Assembly (NCBI GenBank): GCA_025890175.1
Contig: JANPYM010000006.1
Coordinates: forward strand, 1,396,376 to 1,460,375
Length of the DNA: 64,000 nucleotides
Direction of reading: 5' to 3'
From: Ciborinia camelliae
Lineage: Eukaryota; Ascomycota; Leotiomycetes; Helotiales; Sclerotiniaceae
Shown here: piece after piece, positions 31,520 to 43,708 of the stretch
How the letters are laid out: each line of letters starts with the position of its first letter
How positions within the stretch are numbered: position 1 is the first letter of the stretch
Notes under the pieces: generated by a model
Databases searched by the model: none
What the model was told of the DNA's origin: nothing
The model's input: the letters and a program-made list of their open reading frames with translations, nothing else
Program-made: the position numbers and the translations under genes

Positions 31520-33172
31520 TCATAAAGCATCTCTACTTCTCACAAAGTACAAATATCTATCCTTAGTCCATCTTCTACAGCTCTTCCCAAAATACATCAT
31601 TGGCCATGTAGCCATAACGAATACGAAATCCAAGACTGCAATCGCGATGAATGTATTTGCAACTCCTGTATTCAACCAAGCACTCGTCGCAAATGTAAAG
31701 ATACATCCGATTGTATTGTTTATGACACTGACTCCCACCATGCCCTCGAGTACCATGTCAGGGTATGCATCCATGAGATAAGACATTGATAAATCTCCCG
31801 AGCAACCCCATCCAAAGCCGATGAATCCAAGTCCCACATATGGAGCTGGCCATGCCCATCCGTACGCGGTACCAAGACCGAAAATTAACATCCCCAAGGG
31901 TGAGAAGAATGCACATGGATACATCATCCATAGGCGATCTTCCGCTTCTGAAATACCATGACGATACTTCTTGGCATACCAAAGTACGAATTCATCGGAG
32001 AGATAGCCACCCCAGAAACAACCAATGATGGCACCGATGAGACAGGGTACATTCATGACACCAGATTGTTGAACGGTATAGTTCCAAGGATCTTCGGACC
32101 AGTAGTCTTGTTGAAGGGTAGAGTAGAAAGTGAGCCAAGCATCTTGGGCGCCCCATTGCAGACCACTGTACCAGACAGCGGGGAAGGTGAAAATTCGGAG
32201 GGTGTGGAAGAGGCGGGAGAAGTATTGTTTGAATCCAGTTCCTTTGAGATTAGATGCGGGGGTAATTAGTTGGATGCGTTGACGGAAGGTTTTCTTGACC
32301 GGGGTGGGAGAAGGTGGAATAGGAGGTGTATCGGAAGGAGTGGTAGTTAGAGCTGTTTCCTTTTCCTTGAGGTTGTGGGGTTCGGATTCTTCACCCTCTG
32401 TTTTGGAGCTGACACCGTTTATTGGATTTTCGTATGCAGTTTCGGGTCGATCGAACATTGTTTCTTCGAGGGTAAAGTAACATACGACAATGACGGCGCA
32501 AGAAATTACGACGGACATCCAACCAATCCATCGCCAGCCCAGAGGTCCCCCACCAATATAAGAAGCAATGATAGGACCCATATAGGTACCGATGCTAGTC
32601 GCCAAAACGTAAATGCCTAGGACGCTGCCTCTTTGATGCTGAAAGAATAAATCCGAGAGGGAAAGCTGCACGTTGGCCTCGGCACAAGCTTCAGATGCTC
32701 CCACAAAGAGCTGATTCCAGATCGAGTCACTTGCGGTTTTCACACGAGCCATCCAAATAGCACCAATAACTCCCGAAGTCAAACAAATGATATACGTAAC
32801 CCTTCTTCCGTATAACCAGGCAGCAGGCGAGATCAACAAGGTGAAATAACCAATTCCAACGAACAAAACCCCAGCGCCGACATTCATGGTATCGTATGAA
32901 ATTCCATATTCTTGATTCATGCCATCTTGCGCCGAGCCCGCATCGTTTGAAGTAGCCGCCGTCAGACCTGTGATAAAACAAACGAGAAAAACATGCCAAT
33001 ATTTTCGCGTGCGAGACCAATTGAGAGGATCGAGAGGTGAAGAGGTAGGTTGGGGTTCCAGAACGATATTTCCGTGTTTGAGGAGGTTGGGATTGGCGAC
33101 TTGTTCAATATCTTCTACAAGTCGTGTGGTACCTGGAAGGAAATCTTCATCGTGCATTTGAGTAGAGGCCAT
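31520..33172 (-). CDS. Major facilitator transporter, HOL1/polyamine-type DHA1, 550 aa
   Basis: Probable plasma-membrane proton antiporter or facilitator. I count twelve hydrophobic segments in a 6+6 layout with a cytoplasmic loop of about 90 residues between segments 6 and 7 that is rich in Glu, Pro and Ser. The N-terminal PLNWSRTRKYWHVFL motif and the GPLGWRWIGWM motif after segment 5 are typical of the fungal DHA1 group that includes HOL1-like and polyamine transporters. An in-frame ATG at 33352 would add 60 residues translated from a Pro/Leu/Ser low-complexity tract. The start at 33172 (MASTQMHDEDFLPG) is the normal family start. It lies head to head with the amine oxidase gene, which makes polyamine transport an attractive guess. 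Substrate is not shown by sequence. Confidence 0.88.
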   Translation of the reverse strand: MASTQMHDEDFLPGTTRLVEDIEQVANPNLLKHGNIVLEPQPTSSPLDPLNWSRTRKYWHVFLVCFITGLTAATSNDAGSAQDGMNQEYGISYDTMNVGAGVLFVGIGYFTLLISPAAWLYGRRVTYIICLTSGVIGAIWMARVKTASDSIWNQLFVGASEACAEANVQLSLSDLFFQHQRGSVLGIYVLATSIGTYMGPIIASYIGGGPLGWRWIGWMSVVISCAVIVVCYFTLEETMFDRPETAYENPINGVSSKTEGEESEPHNLKEKETALTTTPSDTPPIPPSPTPVKKTFRQRIQLITPASNLKGTGFKQYFSRLFHTLRIFTFPAVWYSGLQWGAQDAWLTFYSTLQQDYWSEDPWNYTVQQSGVMNVPCLIGAIIGCFWGGYLSDEFVLWYAKKYRHGISEAEDRLWMMYPCAFFSPLGMLIFGLGTAYGWAWPAPYVGLGFIGFGWGCSGDLSMSYLMDAYPDMVLEGMVGVSVINNTIGCIFTFATSAWLNTGVANTFIAIAVLDFVFVMATWPMMYFGKSCRRWTKDRYLYFVRSRDAL

Positions 33173-35961
33173 CACGGATGGCGATATCTGTATCGTGGTA
33201 AAAACCACGACACGAGAGCTACCTGATCTTTGCGGGTAGTCAACGATGGACGGGTGAAGTCTCGAAAGAATACCTAAACACGGGGGGGGGGAGAAAGAGA
33301 GAAAGAGAGAGAGAGAGAGAGGAAGAGGAAGAGGAAGCGGTATAGAGAGCAAGGGAGAGAAAATTGTGTAATGAAGACACGAAGCCTAAGGTAAAATGAC
33401 GGAAGGGCTAAGAAAAACGTACTATATAAGAAAATTTCCAGCTTGGATTTCTTATCAGTACTAGTTCCCACATTTCCATTATGAAATAAAAATACACTTG
33501 AAGGTAAGGCATTAAAAAAACGGTAGGTTTGATGTGCCCGATAAGAGAAGTCGATCGTTCACCTGGGATTCTCTTCACGATTTCCTTAGGTACTCGAGGA
33601 CGGGTAGATAGTGTGCATTAATTATTTTCTATATTCATCACCAATTTCTGGGGTAAATGATTCGGAAGATTATTATAGATGAAGGGGGAGGAAAGCATGG
33701 GATGGAGAATTGAGATGGACATGGAGAGGTAAAAGTTAAAGAAATGATTACAAAGGGTGACACGACGCAAAAGTGCGAGGGAGAGATCTACACTGCAAGT
33801 CCGCAACCAATCGATCTTCGATGAATACTTGCTACTCGAGATACGACTACGGAGTACTACCTGGGACCACCTAGTTCACGTAGTATTTTTGATCCTGTTT
33901 CTTGAATCATTCATCCGATCTCCCGAGGCTTCCGACTTATCAAGGTTAGGGCTATTGTCGATCATATCAATGCATACACCTTAGGTACGTAGGTAGGTAT
34001 GAATACTAGGTACCTAGGTAATTGGATTAAAAATGAAAGATGGGATGAAGATGATGAGGATATGAGGAGATGAGGTAGAAATACTGGTACCTAAGGTTAG
34101 GTACTGTAAAGTAAGTAGGTCATTACCTAGGTAATAAGTACTAGTTAGGGCTTTTCATTCATTAGGTACCCTAGTAAGTAGTTAGGGCTTTTCATTTCAT
34201 TCAATATTCCATTATTATTACTATTATCATTGTCTGGATCTTATACGTAGATTGATTGATTGATTGATACTGATCCTGACCTCGGGATGGATTGATCCTA
34301 TTACTCTGTAGATAAATGAATTGATTCTCTTCTACTCTTCAATTAAATTAAATAGATTGATCATCCCGAGGTCCGGATCTTTCATCCCAATAATGCCCAT
34401 CCCCCTAGGGATCAATTGATTCCATTCTCACGGGCAGCGTGGACTTTCTATCTTCAGATTAGTGAATTTGGATTTCCCAAGGTGAGATGAAATTTCCTAA
34501 CTTTCGTCTGCCACTCAGCCACTATACCGCCTGGAGTTACTCAAATCGGCATTGATTGAATGCGGGCAAGAGACCAAACATGATAAGAGAAAGGTGTGGG
34601 AGTCTTGGCATGTCTGATTGATCCAATGTTGCTTGGACTTCCAGTAGTAGGTTGCTCATGTTTATTTTTTTCATTTCATCGGAATGTCGGTACATTCATT
34701 GATTTGGCTTGCATGAACGATAAGATGATAGATAGATAAGATAATAAGACGATAAGACTTCATTCTTCAATTTTCAATCCGTTCAATCTTCAACCCAACC
34801 CCTTCAATCTCTGCTCTAAAACCCAACTCAATCAAACTTCAAGTCCAAGAACAAGAACAAGCAATTCTGTTGTTTATATGCCCGTTTCCTTGATACTTGA
34901 ACCTTCAATCTCTTTCAAACCACCTGACTCAAGGTAATCTCAGTATACCTAGTACAGTACAAACCAAAATCAATCAATTCTATTATATCTGTCTGTATGT
35001 GTCTGCTTACCTAATACCTGAACTTCCAATCTCCCTACCTACAACTCTCAATCTCAAAAGTGATATTATTAAAATCTCCAATAATCCTTCTTCCATCCAT
35101 CACTCTGATGATTATATGCATATCTCGGAAAAATAACTTAAATCGACCTAGTGCGTTCGTACTTCCCAAGGTTTCATCCCGCAATTGTTATCAGGTGAAC
35201 GAAGATTGCATTTGATAAGGTAAGGTAAGGTAAGGCAGGGTGAGGTATTCACACTCCACTCCACTCCACCCACTGCTGCAAAGGAATTGGACGACTCCTC
35301 GTGGGACTGGTCTTGATTTATCTTCGGATACAGTCATGGATATCATGGAAATGGAGGATATGAGGGGCTCTGGATCCGATCTGCTTCCGAAGACAGATAC
35401 GGTATACCGGTATCATCCCTTCTTGTCCTTTAAAGTTTAGGATTATCTGTAGTGGTGACTAAAGTATGCATTATTGTGCCAAATATCGTCGGTAGGTAGG
35501 TAGGTTTCTGTAGGTTTCGTAACTTTCGTTGTCAGGAACATGAGACTTCAACCCATTTAAGTGGATCATATGACTCACGACTCAAGACTCAAGACCAGTT
35601 TGAAGTTTCAAGTATAATTTATATATCTCTCGTCTTATCTCCTCTTGTCTTTTTTTTTCTTCTCTTCTCTTCTCTTGTCTTCACCAACAACATCAACAAC
35701 TACAGCCACAACCACATCTACAGCCACAACTTTGATTACCTACCGCCCAATCATCATACGGCATCAATCTAAAATTGAGATAAAAGTTAACAGCTTCGGG
35801 AATCCCGTTCAAAAAAAACCACTTTCACAACCGCAATCATCAACCAGCACCTTTGCTATTTTGTGCCGTTCACTTCGTCACCGGCGACTTTGAACTATTC
35901 AGATCTTTGGATCCTTTACTACACACACCAGTTTTCAAGCATACGCAGATGTTGAATCAAT
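33173..35961. other. 2.8-kb divergent intergenic region
   Basis: No gene is supported. It holds a G-run followed by (GA)n at about 33280-33330, runs of GGTACCTAGGTA-like motifs (about 33985-34180), TGATTGAT repeats near 34255, and a pyrimidine-rich promoter before the amine oxidase at about 35640-35690. Confidence 0.5.
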
Positions 35962-37763
35962 ATGTCAACCTTATCCATATCTCCTCTTGGCGCTCTAAAT
36001 CAAAACGAAATAAACCGTCCATATCAAGTAATTACTGCGCCATTGCCAATCCAGTCCAAGGTCCCTCTGGTCTGGTCCACAGGACTTGAGAGTCCCGACA
36101 ATTATGGCAATGGCGTGAAAAAAGCCCATGTAATTATCGTGGGTGCCGGTATCTCCGGCTTGCGTGCCGCATCAGTCCTACAACGACATGGCGTTGCGGT
36201 TACGATCTTGGAAGGACGCCCAGATCGCATCGGTGGTCGAATCCTCACCACTCGAAAATCTCCAAACGGGAAAGCTCGAGACATTGGTAAATACACCTGA
36301 CCTAATAGGCAGAACAATATCTTCCGTTGTGGGTGGTTGGGACTACGGTCTTGACCACACAATGTGGGTTGTTTATCCTTTCCCCCGGCAAAAGTGTGCT
36401 TACTATATATACAGGTGCTGCATGGATGCATGAAACTTCCCAGAACAAACTGGTTCAGTTGATCAACAAGCTTAATATCGAGTACTATTATGATGACGGT
36501 ACACCCTTGTACTTTACCAAGGAAGGAAGAGCAGGATCACAATTCAAGGCGAAGAAAGTCGCTGATGAATTCGCTGACTACTGTGAGCACTACTTTGAAA
36601 CTCATCCACATGCTCCTGATCGCTCTGTTAAAGAGTTCATGAATGATTTCGTAGAGAATCATCCTTTGATCACTAACACTGAACGCAAATGGGCCCCCCA
36701 AGCCATCCGTGAAGTTGAACTTGTAAGAGGTCTCAACGCTCCAACTCATACTTCAAAACTAACTCAGTGATTGTAGTGGATCGGTACATCTATCGAGGAA
36801 GCTTCTTCGAAACACTTGAGCTACTTCGTAACCGAAAGAAACCTATACATGAAGGGTGGATATGATAAGATTATCAATTGGGCTGCCAAACCACTCCTCA
36901 AGGATCCTGAGACCATTAAAATGGGCGAAGTTGTCAAGAATATCCAATGGGGTGAAGGAGACAATTCAATCGTAGTTGAGACTCTGAAGGGAGACAAGAA
37001 GTCTAGCTTCAAAGCCGATGCAATCGTTGTCACTGCACCTCTTGGCTGCTTGAGAAAGAAGATGATCAACTTTGAGCCTGCTCTTCCTGAAGATATTCAG
37101 GAGGGTATCGATAGCTTTTCGTATGGCGCGCTCGGAAAAGTCTTTGTTGAATTTGACGAGGTGTTCTGGCCAAAGGACAATGATCAATTCATGTACTATC
37201 CTTCCCCTCTTCCGAAAGGTACCCCAATTGATGAGTAAGCATACCCCTAACCTCTCACCCCCCAACCTCACAAACTAATTCCCAACAGATCTTCCATCTT
37301 GTCCTATGCCACCGTAACCTCCAACTTATGGATCATGTCCGGGACCAAGGAGCTCTGCATCCAGATCGCCGAGCCTCTTACCCAACGCATTGAAGCGATG
37401 ACCTCGACGCAAGAAGTGTACAACTTCTTCGAGCCGCTCTTCAAACTCATGCGCACCGAACCCTACAAAGATCTCCCGGGGCTCCTCAATCTCGAGACCA
37501 CGCACTGGACCCAGGACCCCCTCGCCGGATTCGGCTCCTACTCGGTAGAGAAGACGGGCGACGAGTCCGAGATCCTCATGGAAGCCCTCCAGCATCACAA
37601 GCGAAGCCGCCTTCAATTCGCCGGTGAACATTGCACCATGGTCGGAAACGGCTGTGTGCACGGCGCCTTCGAGACGGGAGAAATCGCCGCGAGAAACCTT
37701 TTGGCCACCTTGGGCGTGGAATATGATGGAAATGATACGACGGCCCGAAGCGTCTCTCCTTGA
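35962..37763 (+). CDS. Flavin amine oxidase, polyamine-oxidase type, four exons, 521 aa
   Basis: Predicted FAD enzyme that oxidises amines, probably polyamines, releasing hydrogen peroxide. Exons are 35962-36286, 36415-36722, 36777-37234 and 37289-37763; all introns are GT-AG and the frame closes. The FAD-binding beta-alpha-beta motif is HVIIVGAGISGLRAASVL, followed by GGRI and DIGAAWMHE, which is restored only by splicing intron 1. The substrate-domain landmark LYMKGGYDKIINWAAKPL and the TAPLGCLRKK motif come next. The C-terminal FAD clamp reads FAGEHCTMVGNGCVHGAFET with GEIAARN after it. No signal peptide is visible and there is no clear peroxisomal C terminus (it ends RSVSP). Product specificity cannot be settled from sequence; a histone-demethylase-like role is less likely because no SWIRM domain is present. 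Confidence 0.88.
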
Positions 37764-39623
37764 GCGTAAGCGTAAGCGTTGCGTTTCTTGTGTCTAAGAG
37801 GTGAGGTGAGATGAGATGAGATGAGATGAGATGAGCTGATGACTTGAACTTGCTACGTGTCCTTAACTGGCTCTCGTGAGACTTGTTGGTTTTTAACTTG
37901 CTGCGTTTGATACGTTTGATACGTTTGATCATTTTTTTCTTTCCTTTTTGCTCTTGTGCTTCCTTTGAGTTATATCATTGTTGCTACAATCGTTACTGCT
38001 AGTCCTGCTCGCGTTGCTATTTACCCATACCAATTTAAAAGATCTTTTGCGATAGACCACCTTCGTTCCTCGTCTTCCTCTTTATTGCATCCATGTGAGT
38101 TCGTCGGGTTTTTGATACACCGTCTGTCATCCCTTTCGCTTCAGTAGCTGGGAATATGAGGAGTCGGTGCGCAGTAGGTACTACTTCATGTTGTTCACAT
38201 CTTTATACCCTTTCTGTCTCTTACTAGGTCTATACATGCGATGTTCATTCCCATCATCAAGTACAATATCACGCTTAACAAAATTTCACGTTCATCTTTC
38301 TTGTCATCTTTCTCGTCATCATATCATATCATATCACATCACAGTATACTTTTACCCCTTCACCCCCTCACCCCCTCACTCCTTCACTCATCCACTCATC
38401 CACACATTATAAATAGATATCAATATCAATACCGTATATAAATACTCCTCACCTCTCATCTCTAACCTCTAACCTCTAACATCTCCCTTCCCCCTTCCTC
38501 CTTCCCACCAGCAATCCCCATACATACATCTATACATCTATCTACCCATACATCTATCTAGGTATCTTTACATCCCCCCATACAAAACCAAACCAAACCA
38601 AAACCAAATAACCCCAAATCATTATAAAAAAATATTCATTCTTCATCTCATCTTATTTCATCTCATCTAATCTCATTCTTCATTCTTCATCTCATCTAAT
38701 TCAATTCATCTCATCTAATTCAATCTAATTAATTCAATTAATATTCCATGATAATATTGGAATATCAGGTGGCTTCTTGGTTTGGTTTAGGTAGGTAGGT
38801 AGGTAGGTAGGTAGGTAGGTAGGTAGGTAGGTAGGTAGGTAGGTAGGTAGGTAGGTAGGTAGGTAGGTAGGTAGGTAGGTAGGTGAGTGGGTAGGCAGGT
38901 AGGTAGGCAGGGTAGGTAGGTAGGTAGGTAGGTAGGTAGGTAGGTAGGTAGGTAGGTAGGTAGGTAGGTAGGTAGGTAGGTAGGTAGGTAGGTAGGTAGG
39001 TAGGTAGGTAGGTAGGTAGGTAGGTAGGTAGGTAGGTAGGTAGATATTTGGTTGTTGGTGAATAGTTAGATGGGTAATTAATTAATGTCTACCTACCTAG
39101 GTAATTAGTACTTCCATTGGGAAGATATACATACATACCTACCTACCTACCCCGGCCTACCTAGGTAATTAACTAGGGGTTGGCGAAAAAAAGTAAATAT
39201 TCCACAAAACACATTTTAACGAATTTTGTATTCCTCGCCAACGATTATCTATCCATCTATTTATCTATCCATCCATTCCTACCGAGTTCATTATAAATCC
39301 CCCTGTCGATATTTGATTTTTATTGTGTTGTTTGATAATGAGATTGTAGTGATATTAATAATGATGTTGAATTATATTGGCTTAAGTTAAGTATATCATA
39401 TTCGAATTTCTATATGCTTTTTTATATTGTTGTATTCTTTTGTATTCTTTTATATTCTTTTATATTCTTTTATATTTTATCTTTTATACACACATACATA
39501 TATACATATACAAATCACCCCCTAACACATAACACCTCATAAAAATCATCAAACATTAAATGCCCTCCACCCCATAATTCTCACCAGAAGATCTCTCGCG
39601 ATCCCCCAAACCCCTTTTCTCCC
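37764..39623. other. Intergenic region with long tetranucleotide repeat
   Basis: No gene is supported. It holds a GATGA repeat (about 37803-37835), pyrimidine-rich tracts (38340-38760) and a 255-bp (AGGT)n array (listed separately). Two genes converge here. Confidence 0.55.
38788..39042. repeat. (AGGT)n microsatellite, about 255 bp
   Basis: About sixty copies of the tetranucleotide AGGT with one degenerate interruption near 38883-38912. Shorter copies recur through the window (28220, 35490, 43120). Length in the assembly may be unreliable. Confidence 0.95.
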
Positions 39624-41815
39624 CTAAGGCAAACTCATAAACAACTTCAACAACATTGGATAATTCGGGGTGCCCAACCCGGTCGCAGGATCCCAACCCT
39701 CAATCGCCGCGAACCCGTCGGATCCACAGCCGACATTCGTTCCATTAACGATATCATGAAGGGCCCAGGCATTCTTATACAGGGTTGGGTTGACGAAACC
39801 AATGGGGCCCTTGCCCTTTGCGAGTCTCTCCTCATTGATCAAAGTAAAGACGGATGCGAAGAGGGGAGAGGCGAGAGAAGATCCGTACCAATGATAATCA
39901 AGACCATCGAGATGCGCGCGGAAATTCGCCCCGTTGGCCGAGATATCGGGGAAGCCGCGTCCGATGCGGTTGTAGAGGCCGGTGGTGGTGTTGACGTCGA
40001 CTTCGAATTCCGAGTAGTAGGGGTAGGAGAGGTTGGCGGTTTCGAAATACGTCGCCACGGCCGAGCTTTGATATGACGGGATGGGGAAGTAGTTGGAGAA
40101 TCCTCCCGCGCTGGTGAAGTTGGATGCGGTGCCCCCGAGGTTGACGTGCATGACGGATTCGCCATCCTTGACGGTTTGGTTGGCGTAGAGCATCGTGGCG
40201 CCCACGGAAGTTATGTAGGGGCAGTTACCGGGGTATTGAGGGTTGAAGATCTTGCCTTCGGGACCGAGACAGCCATTTGCAGCGCCATCGCCTGGGAAAG
40301 AAGAGACACCGTAATCACCGGAGGCGGTAAGGATGGAGTGTCCTTGAAGACCGAGTTTCATGAATTCATTGCATTGACGCTTGGTGTAGGCAATTGGGAG
40401 ATCAGCTTCAGCTTGACCGTAGGATGCTGAGATGACGTTGGTGGGTTTGTAGACTCCACATTGGCGTGTTCCGTTCCACCCACCAGCTTGTGTATCAGGG
40501 TAAACTGGATCGATTGATGGGTCATCTCCGGTCTCTCCATATGCAGTGTAGTTGCAGTAAGACTACAGGGGATTAGTGATGATCGGATCGAAAAGGCTTA
40601 TCAACTTACTCCGTCAAGTGCATCAAGGAAAGTATTGAACAAGTTAGTGGTTGCAACCTCTTCTGGCTCGTAAATTTGATCATCAACCTGGTAGAGGGTG
40701 ACAGTCTGAGGATAAATAAGGGAGAATGCCATATCAATGTCGATATCAGATTCACCTGTATTGAGAGAACTGTCGGCGGGAACAGAAAAGTTTGCTCCAT
40801 CAATGAGTGCTGGGATAGGGTAGGTTCCTTGAGGAACCCAAGGGGCGTACTCGGCATAGAAGTGATCAAGATCTGACTTTGCAAAGTAATCTCCTTGCTC
40901 GTACAATCCGAGAGAGTTACCTGAAGCATTCAAGGTAGCGGTAGGAATATCGTACATGGCTTTGATACAAGTAGGTGTCATGTTTGAGCCACAACCTTGG
41001 AGATCGCTAGCAAGATGGCCATGTGGGTGTGGGTGTGGGGTCCACTCATAAGTTGATGCAGGTGGGTGTGGATTTGTCTTCGCAAGGCGATTTTTTCGCT
41101 TGGAAATGTAAGGTGTGGATCGCTTGGTCTTTACACTTCTTTTCTTGACGGGTGAAAGCTTGACACCAGGTGTAATATAATCGATATGTGGTACGAGATG
41201 CTCTGGAAGATGGTATCTTGGGGTTCGGGTTAGTAAAGAAAGAAATCAAATGAGGATAGATAATTCATACTCATCACATCCAACCCGAACACTTGAGCTA
41301 TGTTTATGTTCATGTTCGTGAAACTCGGCTCGGAGTAGACGTTCAGCCTCTTCAACTGAAGCATCAAATGCCAACCATCCTTTGTTTTCGTAATGAGAGA
41401 TTCGAGAATCATGAATTCCGGACGAAGTAAGCCAAGCTTTAACGGACTTGAGAGTTTCTTCTGGAGGAGCGAACTTGTCGTGAACTTCCTTTGATGACCA
41501 ATATTTACCATAATTTGGAGAGTCTGGATCGGAACTGAAAATTATTAGCTCCAATTCGCTCAATTGGATATGGTCACGCAAGATAAAACAGAGAAGAACT
41601 TACATCTCCATGAGGTAGTCATAACCACTGTCCAGATTGGTTTGGCTCAAACCAATTCTCATTGGCACAATTGCACTTCCTTCAATTCGAGAACCTTTCA
41701 CCCAATCCGAGGGTGGTGCATCTCTCTTTTCGTGCACGACATGCTTGATTGATGGAGGGGCAGCATTCGCTAGTGCCGCAATGGCAAGAGAGACAACGGA
41801 TACTCGTACCAACAT
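39624..41815 (-). CDS. Secreted sedolisin (S53) peptidase, tripeptidyl-peptidase-like, four exons, 673 aa
   Basis: Predicted acid serine-carboxyl peptidase, secreted as a zymogen. Exons are 41815-41604, 41534-41271, 41216-40610 and 40562-39624; the joins restore SDPDSPNYGKY, HLPEH and SYCNYTAYGE, all expected in the family. Residues 1-19 form a signal peptide ending ALANAA, and the activation prodomain runs to about 200. The catalytic Glu and Asp are E314 and D318 in GESDIDID, the oxyanion Asp is D444 in SGDYGVS, and the nucleophile is S590 in YGSSLASP; the usual GTS is GSS here. Calcium-site elements are present at the C terminus (DIVNGTNVGC and GWDPATGLGTPNY). A His/Pro-rich linker (PHPHPHGH) precedes the mature domain. 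Likely role: nutrient acquisition at low pH outside the cell. Confidence 0.92.
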
Positions 41816-43708
41816 CTTGAACTGAACTGATACGAAATAAAGAACAAACGCGTGTAGAACACCTTCACAGAATTGAGGGGAATGGGTCTTTTAAATCAAT
41901 CACTGATTGACAATTTCGTCCTACCGGTATCTCCTCTTCTGGGATCAAATTTAATCGTACATGAAAACATGCAGTCACCGCAGGGCTTCCTGCAGCTTCC
42001 CATGCTTGATATCGGATAAGAAATGGTAGAGATGGATATCATAGCGCTAGGTATCTTGCACAAACATCTAATCAGGAAGGTAGAGAGCGGTAAAGAACAA
42101 GGATCTCATCTACCGTGCTACCGTCCATTGGTGGTTGAATGAGTTTGGTGTCCGTACCTGAATACATTAAATGAAAAGCTTATCTTTTTTCGGTGGAGAC
42201 GGACGGGAGTCGGGACATGCAGGTGGTCCTTGCAGATAGCACGCGAGTTGCTGGAAGCTGCCTTGACCTGTGACCTGGCCTGCAGATGTGAAGTTGCTGG
42301 AGAAAAGATGCCGGAAAAGAGACCTTTGAGGCCTTTTCCGAAGCTTATCTAGTCAGAGTACGGACACTTGCCGTTTGCCGATTGAAATTGTCTGATATAA
42401 TAAGATAGATACAGCAAAACCTCTCTATAAGGATCCTCTATATAAGGATAACCTCTCTATTAGGATTAAATTTTGGGTTCCGTTGAATTTTAGATATAGA
42501 AAATGTCTATATCCTTATATCCCCTCTATAAGGATTATTCTTTGTAGTTGAGGGTCCCAAAATTGAAATCTAGCCTATCATAATCCTCTATATAAGAATA
42601 TTTTTTTAAGTATAAAATATTTATGAAAATTATACTAAATTTATACCCGATCGGAATTGGTCGGGATCCACATACCCAAAATTGATCTAAATTAGGCCAA
42701 AATGCTACCCCACCAGGATTAGCCGGAACTCTATAAAAGGATACCTCTCTATATCCTTATATTTGGCGCTAAAAAAAACATTCTTATAGAGAGGTTTTGC
42801 TGTACCTACCTAGTAGATCTGGCGGTGTACTCCGTAAGCAGTACAGGTTCGGTACGGTACAGGTTTGAGTGATTATGGATCATGAATCATGAATTACGGA
42901 GTATGATGGATGATATATTGGCTCCAGCCTCCAGGGCCTGGGATCAACCAATGAATGATATTCGATGTTTGTAAACAATCGAGATTCAATCATCCATCCA
43001 TGACATATCGTATACGGAGAATATCTTCATATATAGGTTCGGAGTATATATGAATAGATAACCTTATACCGATATCAAGAGGTTCGTATAAGGTGTTCAA
43101 GAGGAGAGAAGCTTGGTCCCTTAATTACCTAGGTAGGTAATAGGTAGAGTAAGGTATGTGCTTACCCGAGTAATCGGATTGAGTCGGGTAGATAGAGCTC
43201 TCGTATCATTTCTGGCTCGGGGACTCGGGAATTAATTTATCCATCAATTCATCAATTCATCCAAACTTGACTCTTTTGCTTCTATCTAAATGATTATCTC
43301 ATTCATAAGTTCGGATTATAATAATGTAGGTATAGATACATGTACATGTATATGTATATGTATTACCCCAAAATCTTTCGAATATGGATACCTAGGTAGG
43401 TAGTGAAGAAGATGATATTGGATTCAACAATAACCTTACCTAGGTGATGGAACTTTACAGTACTGTACTGTAAAGTCAAAACAACATGAAGATTATATAT
43501 CTCTCACATTGATTCTTCCGAAGTACAAAGCTCATTGATCATTAGCTTACATGACTTCCAATATGGTGATTGTACAGAACGGGTGAGAACGGAAGGGCAA
43601 CGACATTTTTCGTTACATTATGAGTCAATTTTTCTAATGATGATGAGTATAAAAGGAAGAAAAATAAAGATATCACTCACAGAACAGTGATCATAATAAA
43701 TTATCAAA
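41816..43708. other. Intergenic region with pogo-like MITE
   Basis: No gene is supported. It contains the MITE at 42412-42802 and runs of GGTACC/CCTAGGTAGG motifs at 43120-43450. Confidence 0.55.
42410..42804. mobile_element. Tc1/mariner (pogo-like) MITE with TA target duplication
   Basis: The element spans 42412-42802 (391 bp). Its ends are 20-bp perfect inverted repeats beginning CAGCAAAACCTCTCTATAAG. TA dinucleotides at 42410-42411 and 42803-42804 fit the TA duplication of Tc1/mariner elements, and the CAGxAxAACCTC-like end resembles pogo/Tigger ends. Inside, the motif CTCTATATAAGGAT and its complement recur several times. No open frame is present, so it is non-autonomous. Confidence 0.88.

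Noticed and set aside
33173..33352. Upstream start for the transporter
   Set aside because: The added residues come from a (GA)n/(TC)n tract and are not part of the family.
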